This document shows positions 40,906 to 49,571 of a stretch of DNA of 64,000 nucleotides, in pieces. The DNA lies in assembly GCA_044356555.1 (NCBI GenBank), contig JBIKWB010000003.1:62001-126000 (forward strand), in the 5' to 3' direction. Within the stretch, counting starts at the first letter, position 1; each line of letters begins with the position of its first letter. Origin of the DNA: Tous-C4FEB sp044356555. GTDB taxonomy: Bacteria > Verrucomicrobiota > Verrucomicrobiia > Opitutales > Opitutaceae. Below the pieces are notes generated by a model. That model was not told the DNA's origin, searched no databases, and saw only the letters and a list, made by a program, of their open reading frames with translations. The position numbers and the translations under genes are program-made.

Positions 40906-42585
40906 ATGATCAGCAAAATTCGGTTCGTTTTTTCCCTGGCTGCCGCGTCGGCCTTTGCGCAGCAAAACTACGACCTGGTGATTTACGGCGGTAGCGCCGC
41001 CGGCGTTACAACCGCCGTGGCAGGCGCGCGCCAAGGGCTCAAAACCGTTCTGCTTGAGCCGCGCGACCATGTCGGCGGACTCGTCAGCGGCGGACTCTCC
41101 GGCACTGATGTCGGTAAGCGGGAAGTGATCGGCGGGCTCGCCCTCGAATTCTATTTTCGCGCCGGCCGCCACTACGGCCTCAACCGCCATCATCAGGAAC
41201 TCGCCTGGATGCCCGAACCCAAGGTCGCCGAAGCCATCTTCCGCGAGATGCTGAAAGAGGCCGGCGTCACCCTGCTCGAGCGCCACCGCCTTCGCGAGAA
41301 AACTGGAGTGCGCCAAGAAGGGACCCGGATCATCGAAATCACCACCGAGAACGGCACCCGCTTTCAGGGGAAAATTTTCGTGGATACCTCGTATGAAGGC
41401 GACCTGATGGCGCAATCAAAGGTCAGCTATACCACCGGCCGCGAAAGCACCGCGCAGTACGGCGAGAGCCTCGCCGGCGTGCGCGCCCTCACCCCCAGCC
41501 ACCAGTTTGCAGTGGAGATCCCGGCGCGCGCCGCGGACGGCACGCTCCTGCCGGAAGTCTCCGGAGCGCCGCGCGGAGAACCCGGCGCCGCCGACCGGCG
41601 GATTCAGGCGTACAACTTCCGCGTCGTCGCCACCAATGTTGCAGCCAACCGGATCCCTTGGCCCAAGCCCGACAACTACGACGTCAAGCGTTACGAATTG
41701 CTGGCTATCTACCTCACGAAGATGACCCCTTACCTGGGCCGACCGCTCGACATCAACGAGGTCAACCTCCTCCGCGTCATCCCCAACGGCAAAGCCGATT
41801 GGAATAACCGGGGCGGCTTCTCCAGCGACTACATCGGCAAGAACTACGATTATCCGGACGGCGACTACGCCACCCGCGCCCGCATCTGGCGAGACCACGA
41901 GGACTACCAAAAGGGCTTCTACTGGTTCTTGGCCAATGATCCCCGCGTGCCGAAGGAACTCCAGGCGCAGATGCGCGAGTGGGGACTACCGAAGGATGAG
42001 TTCGTGGATACCGGCCACTGGCCCCACCAATTATATATCCGCGAGGCGCGCCGCATGGTCGGGCCATTCGTCGCCACGCAAAGAGACCTGCAAACCGACC
42101 TCGTAAAGCTCGACGCCATCGCCATGGGCAGCTACGGCGCGGACTCGCACAACGTGCAACGCTTCGTCAACGACCGCGGGTTTGTCGAAAACGAGGGCGA
42201 CTTCCAGGTCTCTGCTTCCGTGAACCCGTACCACATCGCTTATCGCGTTCTCACACCCAAGCGCGAGGAGGTCACCAACTTGCTGGTGCCGGTTTGCTTC
42301 TCGGCCACCCACGCGGCCTATTCTTCGATGCGCATGGAGCCCCAATACATGATGCTCGGACATGCCGCGGGCATCGCCGCGCAGCTGGCAATCCGCGACC
42401 ACGCGCCGGTGCAAGACGTCCAGATCGAAGATCTGCAGCGCCAGCTCAAGGCCGAGGGCGCCATCTTTCAGTACGGACCGGAGTTTCAAGCCCAAGCGCT
42501 CACGATTCTCCGCCGCCGCTTCGCCGCACCTCCGCGCCAAGGCCCTCTGCCGTGGGGATATCCCGAGAAACGCCCGGCAAAGTGA
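40906..42585 (+). CDS. Exported FAD-dependent oxidoreductase
   Basis: 559 residues with a short signal peptide (cleavage near ASAFAQQ). The FAD Rossmann motif is YDLVIYGGSAAGVTTAVAGARQGLKTVLLEP (~19-49). VGGLVSGGLSGTDVGKREVIGG and ATHAAYSSMRMEPQYMMLGHAAGIAA are typical of the large FAD-dependent oxidoreductase family found with xanthan lyase-like and sugar genes in Verrucomicrobiota. It probably oxidises a sugar or sugar acid. ATG at 40906 gives the signal peptide; an earlier in-frame ATG at 40834 adds a poor leader. Some of its neighbours lie in a rearranged region (see the CAP relic at 42740). Confidence 0.9.
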   Translation: MISKIRFVFSLAAASAFAQQNYDLVIYGGSAAGVTTAVAGARQGLKTVLLEPRDHVGGLVSGGLSGTDVGKREVIGGLALEFYFRAGRHYGLNRHHQELAWMPEPKVAEAIFREMLKEAGVTLLERHRLREKTGVRQEGTRIIEITTENGTRFQGKIFVDTSYEGDLMAQSKVSYTTGRESTAQYGESLAGVRALTPSHQFAVEIPARAADGTLLPEVSGAPRGEPGAADRRIQAYNFRVVATNVAANRIPWPKPDNYDVKRYELLAIYLTKMTPYLGRPLDINEVNLLRVIPNGKADWNNRGGFSSDYIGKNYDYPDGDYATRARIWRDHEDYQKGFYWFLANDPRVPKELQAQMREWGLPKDEFVDTGHWPHQLYIREARRMVGPFVATQRDLQTDLVKLDAIAMGSYGADSHNVQRFVNDRGFVENEGDFQVSASVNPYHIAYRVLTPKREEVTNLLVPVCFSATHAAYSSMRMEPQYMMLGHAAGIAAQLAIRDHAPVQDVQIEDLQRQLKAEGAIFQYGPEFQAQALTILRRRFAAPPRQGPLPWGYPEKRPAK

Positions 42586-42739
42586 TCTTGTCTGCGGCCA
42601 CGCGGCAGATCGACGCCGTAGCTACAATGCGGGCGACGCCTTCATCGGCCAACGTGTCGACCTGAAACGAGCGACCCAAAACTGCCATTTATCACCGAGG
42701 ATGCGGTGTTACCTTTCAACGAATCATCCATCCCGAGGC

Positions 42740-42881
42740 GCACCCGGTTGGTCTCGGCCAAAAGCGCCGCGCCCAGCTTCGCCGGGTCGAAATTCTCCCA
42801 CGCGATCGCCCGCCCGCGCGCCCGTGCCGGCAGCGCGCGCGGCACCAGCATCAGCCATCGCAGCCAAACCCGTCTCGTCAT
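42740..42881 (-). pseudogene. Remnant of a CAP/SCP-domain secreted protein gene
   Basis: The minus-strand frame from ATG 42881 encodes a basic, partly hydrophobic leader, then NFDPAKLGAALLAETNRVR, which matches the first helix of CAP/SCP domains (ETNRVR). The family sequence then stops: the reading frame continues as GMDDSLKGNTASSV, which has no CAP features. Only ~47 codons of the gene survive. The gap 42586-42978 (393 bp) is otherwise gene-free, apart from this remnant. The FAD oxidoreductase gene lies just beyond it. Confidence 0.45.
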
Positions 42882-42978
42882 GAGCGCGATGGACTCCGCT
42901 TCCACCCGCAGCGCAAAAGCCCAAAGGCGCGACGCCCCCAGCATTGCCTCGCGTTCCACCGCGGCTGAACCTCTCCCC

Positions 42979-44040
42979 ATGGCGACCATTGTGACGCGGA
43001 AGAAACCTTCGTTCCCCATCGGCCCCGATCTGCTCGGCTACCTCCGCCGCTACAAACGCGAACGCGATCTCTCCGTCACCTACGAACGCCTCCGCAGCTT
43101 TCGCGAGGGCATTGCTCTGACCGACGAAAAGGGGCGGCCCACGCTTTGGGAAACAGTCATCTACGACTCCACCGAGATGCGCGAACTCAACGACGCGCTG
43201 AAACAGGTCTACGCTCTCCTGAAAGTCGACGGCGACCTCTCCGTGATGAAGCACCTCTACGTCGATCGCATCGACTTCTGCACGTTTGGAAACTCCACCC
43301 CGTTCCGCATCCGGATCGTCAACGCCTACAACGACAATCAGGACTACTTCTACGTCAAAAAAGCCGATGCCTCACGCATCTACGGCCTCGAGCTCGAACA
43401 CCTGCTCTCCCCGAACCGCATCAACTACATCACCCACGGTACCACGCTCATCGAGGAGCACATCATCGGGCTCCCCGGCGACGCGTTTATCGAACGCTGG
43501 CTCAACCGCCCGGACCTGCGCCCCATCCGCATCGCCAAGGAGCTCGTGAAGTTCAACGAGCGCTGCTTCATCCGCCTCCTCGGCGACATGCGTTCGTATA
43601 ACTTCGTCGTCCTCCTCACGCCGGATTTCGACGACTGGCAGGTCCGCATCCGCGCCATGGATTTCGACCAGCAGAGCTACAACGGCCGCAAAAACTTTTA
43701 TCTCCCGCAATTCTTCCCCGAGAACACGCCGCTCGCGCTGTTTTGCACCAAACACATCCGCCCCGAGACCGCGCACCAATACGTCCGCGAAGAACACACC
43801 CTCATGTTGCAACGCGCCGGCCTCGCCGCCGAGCGCCTGAGCTTGCTACTGCACGACATGGCCCGCGACCCGATCGCCCCCATCGAAAAGGTCCACGAGC
43901 TGCGCGCCGGCCTCGCGGAACACTTTGGCCGCGACGCCTACCTGCGCTGCGAATCGATGGGCGCCCTTATCCGCGAAAATCTCGAATCCATCCGCCGCAG
44001 CGTCGGCCGCCCCATCGTCGCCGAACTTGTCCCCGAGTAG
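42979..44040 (+). CDS. Conserved protein with kinase-like motifs (unknown function)
   Basis: 353 residues. It was read by eye as a divergent protein-kinase/aminoglycoside-phosphotransferase fold. YFYVKKADASRIYGLELEHLL (~123-143) could be the beta3 Lys followed by the alpha-C Glu. ITHGTTLIEEHIIGLPGD is a hinge-like segment. LLGDMRSYNFVVLL contains Gly202-Asp203...Asn208 (catalytic loop), and RAMDFDQQSYNG contains the metal-binding DFD at 228-230. The last ~100 residues are helical. No signal peptide or membrane segment. ATG at 42979 begins just before the conserved part; a longer in-frame start at 42706 would cross the CAP remnant. Kinase activity is inference. Confidence 0.85.
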   Translation: MATIVTRKKPSFPIGPDLLGYLRRYKRERDLSVTYERLRSFREGIALTDEKGRPTLWETVIYDSTEMRELNDALKQVYALLKVDGDLSVMKHLYVDRIDFCTFGNSTPFRIRIVNAYNDNQDYFYVKKADASRIYGLELEHLLSPNRINYITHGTTLIEEHIIGLPGDAFIERWLNRPDLRPIRIAKELVKFNERCFIRLLGDMRSYNFVVLLTPDFDDWQVRIRAMDFDQQSYNGRKNFYLPQFFPENTPLALFCTKHIRPETAHQYVREEHTLMLQRAGLAAERLSLLLHDMARDPIAPIEKVHELRAGLAEHFGRDAYLRCESMGALIRENLESIRRSVGRPIVAELVPE

Positions 44041-44092
44041 GCTCCGGCGTGTAGCGCCAGTCGCCGAAACCCGCGGCCGAATCTTCGCCGTA

Positions 44093-45217
44093 TCACCCCG
44101 CCACCACGCCGAGCGCGCGCCAGCGCCAGAGCATCCGCCGGCCTGCGTCACTCCGCACCCAGGCGTTCTCCCCGACCTTCGTCCGGTTTTTCCCCTCGAT
44201 TAAAGTCCGCAAGGCTACCGCCTGCCGCGTCGTCAGCGTTTCTTCGAACCGTAGGCCCAGAGTCGCGCTGAAGAACCGCGCCCGGCCCTCGGAAATTTTC
44301 ACGGTGTAGAGTTCGGTCCACGCCAGCCCGCTCGTCTTCATCGCCGCCGCCCGCCGCAGCATGATCCGGTGAAACCCGGCCGGGCGCACCTGGTCGAGCC
44401 GCTCCGCCAATTCGCCCACGCCCGCCGGAAACAGCGGCCGCTCGCGCCCGTCGTCCATCGTCAACCGCAGGGCTGCCGGCAAGACCGCCGTGCCCGCGAC
44501 TTCCCAACCGGCACGACGCGCCGCCGCCCGCCACCGCCCCAGCGACCAATTGTTGAACCAAGCCCCGCAGATATCGCTCGCCAGATAGCTCGCCGGCATC
44601 GTCGCCAGTTCGCCGAGGTCGTCGTCGTGCAACGCGTCCCAGAGCCGGAGCAACTCGCGCAACCGCCGTTCTTCTTTCATCCCCGTCACCGTGAGACCGA
44701 ACGTCTCCAGCCACGGCCGCAACGCCACGGTGGGATGCCCCGCGCCGTTGGCGCCGAGGTAGAGCGCTCCGTCCGGCGCGAGGCAGGTCGCGAGCACGAC
44801 GAGCGCCCGCTCCGGTTTTGGGATGTAACTCAACACCCCGTGACAGGTGATCAGATCAAAATCCCCGCCGATTTCCTTTCGCAAATTTCCCGCCGTCAGA
44901 TCTCCGACCAAAAACCGGATCGCTCGCCCAAACTTTCCCGACCGCTCCCACTTCTGCGCCACAGCGATTGACCGCGGACTGAAGTCCACCGCCACGATCT
45001 CCGCCTGCGGCAGCGCCAACCGCAGTCGGAACGCCTCGACGCCCGTGCCGCACCCCGCGACCAACACGCGTCGAGGTTTCGCGCTCCCCGGCCGGCCGAT
45101 CCCGAGCATCCACCGCAGCGCCGGCATCGAGCCGCCGCGCTGGCTGAGCGCCGCCACGTCGCTCCCCGGATAAGGAAACCGCTCGTAGCCCTGTTTGATG
45201 CGTTCGGCCGATGACAT
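44093..45217 (-). CDS. Class I SAM-dependent methyltransferase
   Basis: 374 residues. RVLVAGCGTGVEAFRLRLALPQAEIVAVDFSP (~51-82) is the SAM-binding glycine-rich loop and acidic second strand, and DLITCHGVLSYIPKPERAL is motif III. The C-terminal ~170 residues form an extra domain: an accessory or substrate module with no recognised family. Similar proteins are common in bacteria with multidomain natural-product or rRNA modification roles; the substrate is unknown. ATG at 45217 leads directly into SSAERIKQGYERFPYPG. Confidence 0.85.
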   Translation of the reverse strand: MSSAERIKQGYERFPYPGSDVAALSQRGGSMPALRWMLGIGRPGSAKPRRVLVAGCGTGVEAFRLRLALPQAEIVAVDFSPRSIAVAQKWERSGKFGRAIRFLVGDLTAGNLRKEIGGDFDLITCHGVLSYIPKPERALVVLATCLAPDGALYLGANGAGHPTVALRPWLETFGLTVTGMKEERRLRELLRLWDALHDDDLGELATMPASYLASDICGAWFNNWSLGRWRAAARRAGWEVAGTAVLPAALRLTMDDGRERPLFPAGVGELAERLDQVRPAGFHRIMLRRAAAMKTSGLAWTELYTVKISEGRARFFSATLGLRFEETLTTRQAVALRTLIEGKNRTKVGENAWVRSDAGRRMLWRWRALGVVAG

Positions 45218-45540
45218 GTCGTTAGTGATCGGCCCCGCACTTGGCCGGGTCAAGGAAGTGGCACAGTGCCTCAGTTCGTGGATCAGAGCCTTTTGTTTTA
45301 TGTTTCACCTCTTTGGGGACGCGACGCCCTCGTCCCGGTCTGCGTCCGGCCCAGCCCGAGGGCGGAGTGATTTTGGACGCGCCAAAACAAAAGTCTCCGG
45401 CTCGCAAATCAGGCGTCCGTGTCTCGCTTCCGCTCCGAGCCGAGAAGCACACCCCGCCGGGCAGCATCGGAGACATCCCTTCAACAAATCCTTCCCACCT
45501 CATTCTTGCACTCGGGCACAAACGAAGCCTTCGTGAATCC
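45218..45540. other. Gene-free region of 323 bp
   Basis: Between the divergent methyltransferase and toxin-antitoxin genes. In-frame coding continues upstream of the antitoxin, but its translation (for example GSEPFVLCFTSLGTRRPRP) looks random. I see no tRNA or clear promoter; the antitoxin promoter should lie near its 3' end. Confidence 0.6.
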
Positions 45541-45795
45541 ATGTCGCAGACCGCCATCATCCGCACCCGCATTGATCCGCGCCGCAAAGCCAAAGCTGAA
45601 GCGATCATGGCCAAGCTCGGGGTCAGCCCCGATCAAGCCATCAATATGTTTTACGCTCAAATCGAGTTACGCAAAGCGATCCCGTTTACGCTCTCACTCG
45701 GGCACGACCGAGCGGTTGCCGTTCCCATCGAGCACACGGCGCAGGTCTGGGATCAACTCGACCAAGAAGATTACTCCCACCTCGCGAAGCCGTGA
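45541..45795 (+). CDS. RelB/DinJ-family antitoxin
   Basis: 84 residues. The RTRIDPRRKAKAEAIMAKLGVSPDQAINMFYAQI segment is the RHH-type N-terminal domain of RelB/DinJ, which binds DNA and represses its own operon. The C-terminal part (HTAQVWDQLDQEDYSHLAKP) is the flexible, probably toxin-neutralising, tail. ATG at 45541 is the first start that leaves only RelB-like sequence. The stop codon overlaps the toxin start. Confidence 0.88.
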   Translation: MSQTAIIRTRIDPRRKAKAEAIMAKLGVSPDQAINMFYAQIELRKAIPFTLSLGHDRAVAVPIEHTAQVWDQLDQEDYSHLAKP

Positions 45796-46115
45796 CCCCC
45801 AAACCGGGCGAAATCTATCTCGTAGACCTTGGGCTGGCCGCCAAGGTCCGTCCCGCCGTGGTCGTTTCCCGCCACGATCTCGACAGTCCCCGTGCCCTTG
45901 CGCTGCTCGTTCCTTTGACCACGGAGAATCGCGGCTCGGACTACGAGGTCTCGCTCGGTAAACTACGATTCCTGAATAAGGAGTCTTGGGCCAACGTCCA
46001 AGGCCTCATGTCAGTTGGCCACGAACGTTTGATCCGCCCACTGGGCACCGTCGCTTCAAGTCAACTCGCCCAAATCAAATCGGCGCTCAGCTTCGCCCTC
46101 GGATTATCGGTCTAA
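45792..46115 (+). CDS. PemK/MazF-family toxin
   Basis: 107 residues. The MazF-like PGEIYLVDLGLAAKVRPAVVVSRHDLD and the closing LAQIKSALSFALGL are typical of endoribonucleases that cut mRNA at short sequences. The start codon is GTG at 45792, overlapping the antitoxin TGA (GTGA), so the two are translated together. A MazF-family toxin is normally paired with a MazE-type (AbrB-fold) antitoxin; here the partner looks like RelB/DinJ. No sign of damage: the protein is full length. Confidence 0.9.
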   Translation: MTPKPGEIYLVDLGLAAKVRPAVVVSRHDLDSPRALALLVPLTTENRGSDYEVSLGKLRFLNKESWANVQGLMSVGHERLIRPLGTVASSQLAQIKSALSFALGLSV

Positions 46116-46234
46116 AGCTAACAATCGGCGCACTGTCGATTGGGCTGACTGATGGAACTTGAAGAGATTCGGCTAAAGACGAATCCCCGTTCGCTTCGAC
46201 CCGCAGCTCGCCGCCTCCTTCCCCCGCCCCGCCT

Positions 46235-47725
46235 ATGAACTCCTCTCGCCGCGCCTTTATCCAAAACACCTCGCTGCTTGCCGCCGCGCTTCCGCTGGTG
46301 AACCACCGCCTCACGGCCGCCACCGCCGCCTTTACCCCACCGCCACCCGCGCCCAACTCCGACATCCTTCGGGAAATCCTCTTCAGCCCCGGTTTCATAA
46401 CCGAAAAGAAAAACTGTTACGACCGCTACGAGCCGCTCCGCAAACCCGCGCAGAATCCGGTGCTGCGGGCCGAAATGCCGTGGGAGAAAGCCGGCGTCTG
46501 CTGGGGCAGCGTCCTCCGCTCGCCGCGCGACGGGAAATTTCGTTTTTTCTACAGCACCGATTTTCCCGGGGCCCAAGCCGGCGCCGTCCTCGTCGACAAT
46601 TCCATGCAGGGAAAAAACCACTGCGTCGTCTGCTACGCCGAGTCCGACGATGGCCTCACTTGGCGCCGCCCCGCCCTCGACTTGTTTTTCCAAAAGGAAT
46701 TTCCGGGCAACAACATCATTCTCACCTGGACCTCTTACTACAACGACGCCCCCTCCGTCATCGAGGACTCGCACGACCCCGATCCGCAGCGCCGCTTCAA
46801 GCTGATGATGTTTCACATCGATACCCGGGACGCCGACCTCAACGGCTGCGGCCTCTTTGTGTCACCCGACGGCCTGCGCTGGACGTTCACCGGCACCGTC
46901 CTCCCTTCGCAGGACGCCTCGTGTCTCTGGCAAGACCGCCGCACGGGCCGCTACTACGCCTTTCTCAAAGACCGCCAGGGCAACCACCGCAGCCGCATGC
47001 TCGCCCACAGCGACGATTTCAAAACCTGGAGCGAGCCGCAGTGGATTTTCACGCCCGACCACGGCGACCACGCCGGCACCCATTTCTACAACCAATCGGC
47101 CTTCACGCTCTGCGGCCGCACCCTCGGCTTTCTCAATCTCTACGATCTCACCACCCAGACCACTTGGGTCGAGCTGATCGAGAGCGGGGACAATCACCAC
47201 TGGCAACGCATGCCCTCACGCCCCCACCTTCTCCAGCCCGGAGCACCGGGAACCTACGACAGCGGCGGCGCCTACGTCGGACTCGCCGAGCCCATTCCCG
47301 TCGGCGACGAGCACCGCTATTATTACTATGCCTCCGCCGACCGTCACGATGCGGCCGACACCGGCGGAAACCCCGCACAAAAACCCGCGCTCGCCTACGC
47401 CACCTTCCGCAAGAACCGCCTCGTGGGCCAGCAGACCGAGCACGACGGCTTCTTTGCGACATTGCCGTTCGTCTGCCCGGGCGGCCGGTTGTTTTTGAAT
47501 TTCATCTGCTCCGGCGAAGTCACCGTCGCGATCAAACGCCCCGGCTACGGCGGCGAGTATCCCGGCTACACCACCGCTGACTGCACGCCCGTCACCGGCG
47601 ACCATCTGCGCCGCGAGATCGTCTGGAAAACCCAGCCCAATCTCGACGCGCTCAAGGGCAAAAACATTCGCATCAAAATCACCGGCCGCAACATCATCGC
47701 CTACAGCGCAGTCTTCGAGCGCTGA
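46235..47725 (+). CDS. Tat-exported beta-propeller protein (GH32/GH43-like)
   Basis: 496 residues. The N-terminus NSSRRAFIQNTSLLAAALPLV is a twin-arginine signal. The body has repeated blades with PSVIEDSHDPDPQRRFKLMMFH, ARSDDFKTW-like turns (here AHSDDFKTWSEPQWIF) and PDGLRWTFTG, the pattern of five-bladed propeller glycosidases. I do not see an unmistakable GH43 or GH32 catalytic triad, so it may instead be a sugar-binding protein. A C-terminal beta domain (~400-496) looks like a carbohydrate-binding or jelly-roll module. Convergent with the TPR/sulfatase pair. Confidence 0.82.
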   Translation: MNSSRRAFIQNTSLLAAALPLVNHRLTAATAAFTPPPPAPNSDILREILFSPGFITEKKNCYDRYEPLRKPAQNPVLRAEMPWEKAGVCWGSVLRSPRDGKFRFFYSTDFPGAQAGAVLVDNSMQGKNHCVVCYAESDDGLTWRRPALDLFFQKEFPGNNIILTWTSYYNDAPSVIEDSHDPDPQRRFKLMMFHIDTRDADLNGCGLFVSPDGLRWTFTGTVLPSQDASCLWQDRRTGRYYAFLKDRQGNHRSRMLAHSDDFKTWSEPQWIFTPDHGDHAGTHFYNQSAFTLCGRTLGFLNLYDLTTQTTWVELIESGDNHHWQRMPSRPHLLQPGAPGTYDSGGAYVGLAEPIPVGDEHRYYYYASADRHDAADTGGNPAQKPALAYATFRKNRLVGQQTEHDGFFATLPFVCPGGRLFLNFICSGEVTVAIKRPGYGGEYPGYTTADCTPVTGDHLRREIVWKTQPNLDALKGKNIRIKITGRNIIAYSAVFER

Positions 47726-47771
47726 TCCGTTCCGCCGTAGGCCCGCCGCTGGTCGGGCAAAGACCGCGAGC

Positions 47772-47790
47772 AACCGACCGGCGGTCGGTT
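47772..47790. terminator. Palindrome between convergent genes
   Basis: AACCGACC (47772-47779) pairs with GGTCGGTT (47783-47790) around a 3-base loop. It is located between the propeller gene and the TPR gene, which converge. No T-run, so it may be a REP-like element. Confidence 0.5.
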
Positions 47791-47854
47791 CTACAGCTGA
47801 GACCATTTCACGGCTGAAGACGCATCGGCCTTGGCCGAACTCCACACCCCTGCC

Positions 47855-49531
47855 TCACGTCCCCGGCAGGCAAAAGCACGACGACGTCAGCGTCACATCG
47901 GCCTGGGCCCAGACGCGCTTGAACCGCGCTTCCAAATCCGCCGCCTCCGCCGGATTTTTGTTTTGCAGACGCAGGGCCTGCGCGAGGCCGAAGAGCGACC
48001 AGCCGTTGTCCGGCGTCCGCGCGAGATCCTCGCGGTAAACGTCCTCCGCTTCGGCGAGACGCGCCCGCTGGAGCAACGCCGCCCCGAGCGCGTGGCGCAC
48101 CGGTTGCGCCCAAGCGGGCGGCTCGGCGTAGCGCAGCTTGTCCTCGCGCTCGACCGCTTCCCGCAGCGCGGCCAGCGCGGCCTCGATTTTTCCTTCGCGC
48201 AGAAGAATTTCCCCGTCGAGCAAGCGCGCCGCGATTTCCAAAACGTCGTTCAGCGAATTTTTCCGATACTCCGCCTTTTCCGGCACTTTCGCCCGGGCTT
48301 CGACGAACGCCCGTTCCTCCGCCCGCGCGCCCACCGGGTCGCCTTTCGCGGCCAACGCAATGCCCCGCGCCAGAAACCGCCACACGCGGGCGTGCCGATA
48401 TTTTTCAATCGGTTCCGGCGCGGCCAATATCTCGTCCCATCGGCCGAAACGTTTCATCACCTCGAAGTGCATCGCAAAATACCCGTCGCCCATCGTGCCT
48501 TCGCGCGGCCACTCGGCCGGCATCTCCGTGAAAAGATCACGCATCGTCTGCGCCGCGAGCCGGCTGCGCCCGCTCATCATCGCAGCGTAGGTGAGCATAT
48601 GATAGTCGTGCCCCATGTAGCCCAAGTAACCGCTCAAAGGCCGGTCGACGACTTCACGGTAGCGCCGGTTCGCCGCGATGGACTTCGTGTTGACGAGGAT
48701 CGCCTCGTCCCAACGGCCCCGGCGCACGTCGATGTGCGCGGCCATGTGCACCAGATGTCCGAGACCCGGCGCGAGATCCCGCAGCCGATCGGCCGCCGCA
48801 TCGGCCCGGCCCGGCTGCGGCGACGCCTCGTGGGCGTGGACCGCGAGGTGGTTGGCCAACGGATGCCGCGGGTTAAGCCGCAAAGCCTCATCGAGCGCGG
48901 CCAATGCTTCCTCCGTGCCCGGATGCGCTTCGCCGTTCTTTTTCCATAAATCCCAAGGCCGTAGCATCATCATGGCATCGGCAAACCACGCCGCGATGTC
49001 GGCGTCGCCCGGGTGGGCTTGATAGACCTCACGCATCACGGCCACGTAGGCTTCGTCGAGCGGACGTCGTTTGGCTTTCTCGTCGCCGGAGAACCGGGTC
49101 GCCATGGCCCGAATCAAGGCCTGCTCCGGCGCGGTCGCCGCCGCGGAAAACTTCTGCGCCTGCGCCAGCGCCTCCCAGGCCAGCTTGGCCCGCGGGGCGG
49201 AAACGCCGGTACCGTTGATGTGCGGACTGCAGGCCAACGCCACGCCCCACCACGCCATGGCGCACTCGGAATCGAGGCGCGTCGCGTGCTGCATCGCACG
49301 CAGACCTTCGTCGTGGTTGAACCCGGTGACGAACGCCACGCCTTGGTCGAAATAGCGCTGAGTCTCGGGTTTCGCGCCCGAGATAATCCGCGAATGCGAG
49401 CCGATATCCGTGAACAACGGCGGCGCCACGACCGGCGTCGTTGAATTCGAATCGGCCATAACCGGGCCGAGGCCGAGCCCGAAGAGCGAAACGGAAATCC
49501 AAAGGCGGGCCGAACGAAGGGACGTTTTCAT
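47855..49531 (-). CDS. Exported TPR-repeat protein
   Basis: 558 residues with signal peptide (cleavage near VMADS). The rest is built of TPR-like helix pairs: GFNHDEGLRAMQHATRLDSECAMAWWGVAL, AWFADAMMMLRP, EEALAALDEALRLNPRHPLANHL and LREGKIEAALAALREAV. Pattern G-x-x-x-A-x-x-x-A fits. It is probably a periplasmic scaffold. The C-terminus ends SSCFCLPGT with two Cys residues. The ATG at 49531 lies 40 bp after the sulfatase stop on the same strand, so they form a likely operon; the TPR protein could bind or process products of sulfated-glycan breakdown. Confidence 0.9.
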   Translation of the reverse strand: MKTSLRSARLWISVSLFGLGLGPVMADSNSTTPVVAPPLFTDIGSHSRIISGAKPETQRYFDQGVAFVTGFNHDEGLRAMQHATRLDSECAMAWWGVALACSPHINGTGVSAPRAKLAWEALAQAQKFSAAATAPEQALIRAMATRFSGDEKAKRRPLDEAYVAVMREVYQAHPGDADIAAWFADAMMMLRPWDLWKKNGEAHPGTEEALAALDEALRLNPRHPLANHLAVHAHEASPQPGRADAAADRLRDLAPGLGHLVHMAAHIDVRRGRWDEAILVNTKSIAANRRYREVVDRPLSGYLGYMGHDYHMLTYAAMMSGRSRLAAQTMRDLFTEMPAEWPREGTMGDGYFAMHFEVMKRFGRWDEILAAPEPIEKYRHARVWRFLARGIALAAKGDPVGARAEERAFVEARAKVPEKAEYRKNSLNDVLEIAARLLDGEILLREGKIEAALAALREAVEREDKLRYAEPPAWAQPVRHALGAALLQRARLAEAEDVYREDLARTPDNGWSLFGLAQALRLQNKNPAEAADLEARFKRVWAQADVTLTSSCFCLPGT

Positions 49532-49571
49532 CGGAAGACTGCGTCGAAGCGGATGAAACTCCGCCGCCGGC

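Noticed and set aside
45241..45540. Upstream extension of the antitoxin reading frame
   Set aside because: The added residues have no family content, and the RHH domain starts at ATG 45541.
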